Assembly: GCA_965248675.1 (NCBI GenBank)
Contig: CBDFJZ010000008.1
Span: forward strand, 1,674,001 to 1,738,000
Reading direction: 5' to 3'
Length of the DNA: 64,000 nt
DNA from: UBA6627 sp965248675
GTDB lineage: Bacteria > Chloroflexota > Dehalococcoidia > UBA2979
The translations under genes were made by a program, and so were the position numbers. The notes beneath the pieces were generated by a model. The model saw only the letters and a list, made by a program, of their open reading frames with translations. It was not told the DNA's origin and made no database searches. Positions 60,732-64,000 of the stretch are shown here, piece by piece (the first letter of the stretch is position 1; each line of letters begins with the position of its first letter).

Positions 60732-61679
60732 ATGGACTACACAACGCTGGGAAACACCGGGCTGCGCGTCAGTGTGGCGGGTCTGGGTTGTGGGGGATTC
60801 AGCCGGATCGGGCAGGGCACCGGGAAGAGCGAAGCGGAGTCGATTGCGATCGTGCGGCAGGCGCTCGATCTGGGTGTGAACTTCATCGATACGGCGGCCG
60901 CATACGGAACCGAGTCGATCGTCGGCAAGGCGATCGAAGGAGTTGATCGAGACTCGGTCGTGATCTCGACGAAGGCCTCGGTCGGTCGGTCGGGCAACGT
61001 TCGATCGCCGGAGGATGTGGTCGCCAGTCTCGACAACTCGCTGCGCGAGCTGAGACTCGACTGTATCGATGTGTTTCACCTGCATCGCGTGTTGCCGGAG
61101 ACCTACACCTACGTTCGCGAAGCGCTCGTGCCAGCACTTGCTGTGGAGCAAGAAAAGGGGAAGTTCAAGTTCCTTGGCGTCACGGAGGCGCCAGAGGACG
61201 AGGAGCACCAGTCGCTCACCCAGGCGGTGGAGGAGGACTGCTATCGCGTGATCATGGTCGCCTACCACATGCTGAACCAGTCGGCCCGAACGCAGATCCT
61301 CCCGACCGCGCTCGAGAACGGGATCGGCGTTCTGATCATGTTCGCGGTGCGTCTGTTGTTCAGCGAGCCGGGCCGGCTAACCCGGGTGGTTCGTGAACTC
61401 GCGGAGCAGGGGCGGTTACCAGCCGAGCTGAGTGACGAACCAGAGCCGCTGGGATTTCTGATTCACGAGGCCGGGGCTCAGAGCGTGATCGATGCGGCCT
61501 ATCGCTATTGCCGGCATACGGCCGGATCGGATGTGGTGCTGTTCGGGACCGGGAACCCTGACCACGTGGAGGCGAATGTTGACTCGATCCTGCGGCCGCC
61601 GCTACCGGCGGCCGGCGTCGAACAACTGGAGGCCGTGTTCGGGGCGCTGACGGGCGTCGGATTGGATCGACCAGGTTAG
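60732..61679 (+). CDS. Aldo/keto reductase
   Basis: A 315-residue AKR-family enzyme: MDYTTLGNTGLRVSVAGLGCGGFS, catalytic Asp and Tyr in FIDTAAAYGTESIVGKAI, Lys in VISTKAS and His in VFHLHRVLPE. The C-terminal cofactor region has VVLFGTGNPDHVEANVDS. Its pattern resembles AKRs annotated as D-threo-aldose 1-dehydrogenase-like, but the substrate is unknown. An upstream in-frame ATG (60681) is not supported by homology. The 269 nt between mreB and this start show only a TAGATCTA palindrome at 60648-60655. Confidence 0.85.
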   Translation: MDYTTLGNTGLRVSVAGLGCGGFSRIGQGTGKSEAESIAIVRQALDLGVNFIDTAAAYGTESIVGKAIEGVDRDSVVISTKASVGRSGNVRSPEDVVASLDNSLRELRLDCIDVFHLHRVLPETYTYVREALVPALAVEQEKGKFKFLGVTEAPEDEEHQSLTQAVEEDCYRVIMVAYHMLNQSARTQILPTALENGIGVLIMFAVRLLFSEPGRLTRVVRELAEQGRLPAELSDEPEPLGFLIHEAGAQSVIDAAYRYCRHTAGSDVVLFGTGNPDHVEANVDSILRPPLPAAGVEQLEAVFGALTGVGLDRPG

Positions 61680-61738
61680 GCGACGCGCGCAACCACGCCG
61701 CGGCAGGCCTCACCAGCCGCTCGCCGCGCGGAAGGTGA

Positions 61739-62392
61739 TCAGGCGCTGCGCATGTCCTCGCGCTCGGCGGCGCGACGTTTCAGGTGGTAGGTCATGCTCT
61801 GCAGGAAGAGCACCGGGTTGATGTTCTTCAGCTCCACGTCCTCGGGGTGCTGAACGCGCGTCGGCGTGTAGTTGAGGATCGCGCGCACGCCACCGCGGGT
61901 GAGGACGTCGACGACCTCCTGCGCGTGCTCGGCGGTCACCGTGACGATGCCGATGTCCACCGGCGAACGCCGCAGATCTTCCTCGAGCTGCGCGACGTCG
62001 CGCACGACGTCGCCGTCGACGTCGCTGCCGATGATGTTCGGATCGGCGTCGTAGCGGCCGGTGATGTCGAAGCCCTGGCCTTCAAACCCGGGGTAGGCGG
62101 CGACGGCGCGCCCGAGGCGGCCGATGCCGACGACGACGATCGTCCAGCGGCGGTCGAGACCAAGGATGAGGCGCAGCTCCTCGAGCAGCCGTTGGACGGA
62201 GTACCCCCGGCCCTGCTTGCCGAAGCGGCCGAAGTAGGAGAGGTCCTTGCGGATCTGCGCCGGGGTGACGTTGAGCTCGTCGCCGAGTTCCTGCGACGAG
62301 ATCACGGTACGGCCTTCGTCAGCGATCCGCGTGAGCAGCCGGAAGTACACCGGCAAGCGGTCGATTACGACCTCGGGGATCTCGAGTGGCAC
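61739..62392 (-). CDS. rex: Redox-sensing transcriptional repressor Rex
   Basis: A 217-residue Rex repressor that senses the NADH/NAD+ ratio. Winged-helix DNA-binding domain (1-80) with VIDRLPVYFRLLTRIADEGRTVISSQELGDELNVTPAQIRKDLSYFGRFGKQGRGY, and Rossmann NAD domain with VVVGIGRLGRAV (about 87-98) and GRYDADPNIIG. A C-terminal domain-swap helix ends the protein. Normal length. A strong palindrome overlaps the -35 of its own promoter, suggesting autorepression. Likely targets of Rex in such genomes are NADH-linked and fermentative genes. Confidence 0.95.
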   Translation of the reverse strand: MPLEIPEVVIDRLPVYFRLLTRIADEGRTVISSQELGDELNVTPAQIRKDLSYFGRFGKQGRGYSVQRLLEELRLILGLDRRWTIVVVGIGRLGRAVAAYPGFEGQGFDITGRYDADPNIIGSDVDGDVVRDVAQLEEDLRRSPVDIGIVTVTAEHAQEVVDVLTRGGVRAILNYTPTRVQHPEDVELKNINPVLFLQSMTYHLKRRAAEREDMRSA

Positions 62393-62468
62393 GGTTGCCC
62401 TCCGTGCACGCCGGCTCCTGTGCTCGCAGGCGTGTGTTCAGGCTGATCTGACGGACTGTCGTCTCGCC

Positions 62469-62496
62469 AGCATAGTCGTGGTGAGGGTTCGTGCAA
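62469..62496 (-). promoter_or_regulatory. Promoter of rex
   Basis: On the minus strand TTGCAC (62496-62491) and TATGCT (62474-62469) with a 16-nt spacer. The -35 lies inside the palindromic operator at 62488-62507. Confidence 0.55.
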
Positions 62497-62507
62497 ATTT
62501 GCGCAAG
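62488..62507. promoter_or_regulatory. Palindromic Rex-type operator
   Basis: TTCGTGCAAATTTGCGCAAG is a near-perfect inverted repeat (arms TTxGxGCAAA and TTTGCxCxAA), the overall layout of Rex operators in many bacteria. It covers the -35 of rex and lies 6-40 nt before the divergent SUMF1-fold gene, so it could control both. The match to Rex is by position and symmetry, not by a consensus search. Confidence 0.6.
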
Positions 62508-62545
62508 CCAGAATGACACGGGTGTTGTTGCTACGATCTCGCGCG

Positions 62546-63289
62546 ATGACGCCGCAACTACAGCTGGACCCAAGAATCGCCCGGTTATTCGCCGAGGGGC
62601 CAATCGCGACCCCGCTCGCGGAGCTGGACGGCGGGACGTTCCTGATGGGATCCGAGCTGCGCTCCAACGAGCGCCCGGTGCGGCAGGTGAGCATCGGTCC
62701 GTTTGCAGTCGCCCTCGTGCCGGTGTCCAACGGCGAGTTCACGGCATTCATCGAGGCGACCGGCTACGAGCGTCTGCCGTTCCTGGACGACGAGCGGTTC
62801 AACGCGCCCGATCACCCGGCGGTCGGTGTGAGCTGGCACGACGCCGTCGCGTACTGCCACTGGCTGAGCGAGTTGACCGGGCGCGGATGTCGTCTGCCGA
62901 CCGAGGCCGAGCGAGAGTTCGCCGCTCGCGGTGCGCTGGAGGGCGCGCTGTATCCGTGGGGCGACGAGCCGTGGTCGGAGGGGGCGTACGCCCTCGGCGC
63001 GGCGGGGATGGACCGACCGCCGCCGATCGGGTCGTCGCCGCCGAATGGGTTCGGCCTGTTCCACATGGGCGACAGCGTCCACGAGTGGTGCAGCGACTGG
63101 TATTCACGGGGCGGCTACGATGGGCTACCCGCCTCGAATCCGACGGGCGTGCCAGAGGGTGACCGGCGTGCGTCGCGCGGGGGTTCGTGGCGGCACCGCG
63201 TGAAGGTGTCGCGGATCGCGGCGCGGTCGTCGCTGGAGCCGGAGCGCCGCTACAACGACTACGGGATGCGGGTGTACGCCTCGATCTAA
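62546..63289 (+). CDS. SUMF1/EgtB/PvdO-fold protein without the FGE cysteine pair
   Basis: A 247-residue protein of the formylglycine-generating-enzyme superfamily. GGTFLMGSELRSNERPVRQV, PVSNGEFTAFIEATGY, HPAVGVSWHDAVAYCHWLSELTGRGCRLPTEAEREFAARG and FHMGDSVHEWCSDWY are the fold-defining motifs. The final GGSWRHRVKVSRIAARSSLEPERRYNDYGMRV lacks the reactive Cys residues of true FGE, so it is not a sulfatase activator; EgtB-, PvdO- or SenA-like or non-enzymatic roles are open. I start at the second ATG (MTPQLQL) because TACGAT lies just upstream; an ATG at 62513 would overlap the operator region. Confidence 0.8.
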   Translation: MTPQLQLDPRIARLFAEGPIATPLAELDGGTFLMGSELRSNERPVRQVSIGPFAVALVPVSNGEFTAFIEATGYERLPFLDDERFNAPDHPAVGVSWHDAVAYCHWLSELTGRGCRLPTEAEREFAARGALEGALYPWGDEPWSEGAYALGAAGMDRPPPIGSSPPNGFGLFHMGDSVHEWCSDWYSRGGYDGLPASNPTGVPEGDRRASRGGSWRHRVKVSRIAARSSLEPERRYNDYGMRVYASI

Positions 63290-63708
63290 CCGGGGTCGCG
63301 CGTGATCCAGTCGATCGCCGATGGGCTCAACCTCACCGCGACCGCGAGGCCAAGGCTCGTGCCGACGAGATCGGCGGTCCAGTCACCGACCGAGGCGCTT
63401 CGACCATCGACCTGGACCTGAGCGAGCTCGCCGGTGGTCGCGAATGCGGAGATCAGCAGCGCAGCGATCAGCAGCCATCCCGAGGTCAGCAGTGAGGGGT
63501 GAGGCGTGGCGAGCCGGAACCCAGCCGTCATGCCCAGCACCGCGAACAGCGCGGCGTGAACGAGCCACGATTGCTGTGCCGAGATGGAGCGGATGAGCCC
63601 GTCAGGGTCGCCGAGGCTGGTGGCCGGCGCGAGCACGACCACGAGTGTGACGACGACGACGGCGATCAGCGCGACGTTCGCCGTCAGCTCGAGCTGGTGT
63701 CTGGACAC
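63286..63708 (-). CDS. VanZ-like membrane protein
   Basis: A 140-residue protein with four hydrophobic helices (about 8-30, 48-66, 75-95 and 112-130) and the VanZ-type segment GELAQVQVDGRSASVGDWTADLVGTSLG, with the acidic and Arg residues conserved in that family. VanZ-like proteins affect teicoplanin resistance or envelope lipids in some bacteria; in others the role is unknown. The 3' end overlaps the stop of the SUMF1-fold gene by 4 nt. Confidence 0.75.
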   Translation of the reverse strand: MSRHQLELTANVALIAVVVVTLVVVLAPATSLGDPDGLIRSISAQQSWLVHAALFAVLGMTAGFRLATPHPSLLTSGWLLIAALLISAFATTGELAQVQVDGRSASVGDWTADLVGTSLGLAVAVRLSPSAIDWITRDPG

Positions 63709-64000
63709 CGAACCAGCGTAGGCCCTGCGCGGATGGCGGCCCAGAATCGGACGAACCCTGGCGCGACCCCCAGCGCGCCCGCGGCGAGGCGTGCATGGGC
63801 ATCGCTCGACCGTCCGTCAAGAGCTGGCACCGCGGCGCGCTGGAAGCCGCGTCGCTGCCGCGCGGGCGCCGTGGGCCGCCGTGGCTCGATGCAGCCGCAC
63901 CGGTGCGGTGCTCATGCGTCGGATGGCGTGGTTGACGTAGGGGTGGGCGCACACCGTTCCGGCGCGGCCGGTCGCTCACCACATCGTCAGCAATTTGGGT
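63709..64000. other. Right-edge region without a supported gene
   Basis: No convincing coding frame, RNA gene or repeat is seen. A short minus-strand frame (46 codons) and a longer Arg-rich frame on the same strand both look like GC-rich noise. A gene beginning beyond the edge cannot be excluded. Confidence 0.5.

Noticed and set aside
63817..63954. 46-codon minus-strand frame near the right edge (MCAHPYVNHA start)
   Set aside because: No Shine-Dalgarno, no homology I recognise, Arg/Ala-rich tail typical of noise.
1..64000. tRNA, rRNA, CRISPR, IS or prophage elements
   Set aside because: The intergenic gaps are short and contain no cloverleaf, repeat-spacer array, transposase, integrase or phage gene that I could recognise by eye.

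Overview
This is a GC-rich bacterial chromosome segment with tightly packed genes, many GTG and TTG starts and frequent 1-4 nt stop/start overlaps. The gene content best fits a Chloroflexota-type or similar deep-branching, Gram-positive-like lineage with menaquinone-linked metabolism. Supporting genes are a Rex redox repressor, a DUF951 protein, a bifunctional-nuclease-family protein, a complete F-type ATP synthase operon led by an AtpZ/AtpI-like gene, an ETF plus membrane Fe-S oxidoreductase module, geranylgeranyl-reductase and deiodinase-like genes, and many short-chain dehydrogenases. MurI, MurA, MreB and UppP indicate peptidoglycan synthesis. Taxonomy is inference from gene content. No rRNA, tRNA, CRISPR array, insertion sequence, integrase or phage gene was seen.

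Layout. 1-7.1 kb: edge-truncated DUF3179 lipoprotein, geranylgeranyl reductase, an N-terminally truncated deiodinase-like redoxin, HDOD protein, aldo/keto reductase, a frameshifted SDR, and a membrane PH-domain protein. 7.1-14.5 kb: ilvE, PPOX-type flavin protein, metallo-hydrolase preceded by a duplicated ribosome-binding site and start codon, GcvT-like protein, a MarR relic, nucleotidyltransferase, SDR, prolyl aminopeptidase, unknown protein. 14.6-20.3 kb: uppP, three tandem SDRs (only the middle one has a full active site), RDD protein, GNAT and unknowns. 20.4-29.2 kb: a fatty-acid/acyl-CoA and electron-transfer block with two enoyl-CoA hydratases, a pair of paralogous small proteins, a Rieske-like protein without cluster ligands, an acyl-CoA ligase, an EMO/DUF224-type membrane Fe-S oxidoreductase, etfB and etfA. 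29.2-34.1 kb: coaE, a CbbQ/NorQ-type AAA+ ATPase and a 1094-residue NorD/CbbO-type VWA protein.

34.1-48.7 kb: a MaoC-like hotdog protein and a PHP-hotdog fusion lacking a normal start codon, GNAT, metallo-hydrolase, CinA, gamma-glutamyltransferase, DUF2834 and DinB proteins, a MoxR-DUF58-DUF4129 operon, then comB, murI, pyrF and DUF951. 48.8-56.9 kb: bifunctional nuclease and atpZ-atpB-E-F-H-A-G-D-C. 56.9-64 kb: ATP-dependent DNA ligase, murA (Asp in place of the fosfomycin-target Cys), mreB, aldo/keto reductase, rex with a palindromic operator overlapping its own promoter, a divergent SUMF1-fold protein, and a VanZ-like protein.

How the genes may work together. Acyl-CoA ligase and enoyl-CoA hydratases feed beta-oxidation; acyl-CoA dehydrogenase electrons would pass to EtfAB and, through the membrane Fe-S oxidoreductase, to the quinone pool, with proton-motive force used by the ATP synthase. 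Rex may tie part of this to the NADH/NAD+ ratio. No single large new system is evident. The most unusual loci are the three-SDR operon, the orphan CbbQ/NorD pair, the small-protein pair, the ligand-less Rieske-like protein and the PHP-hotdog fusion.
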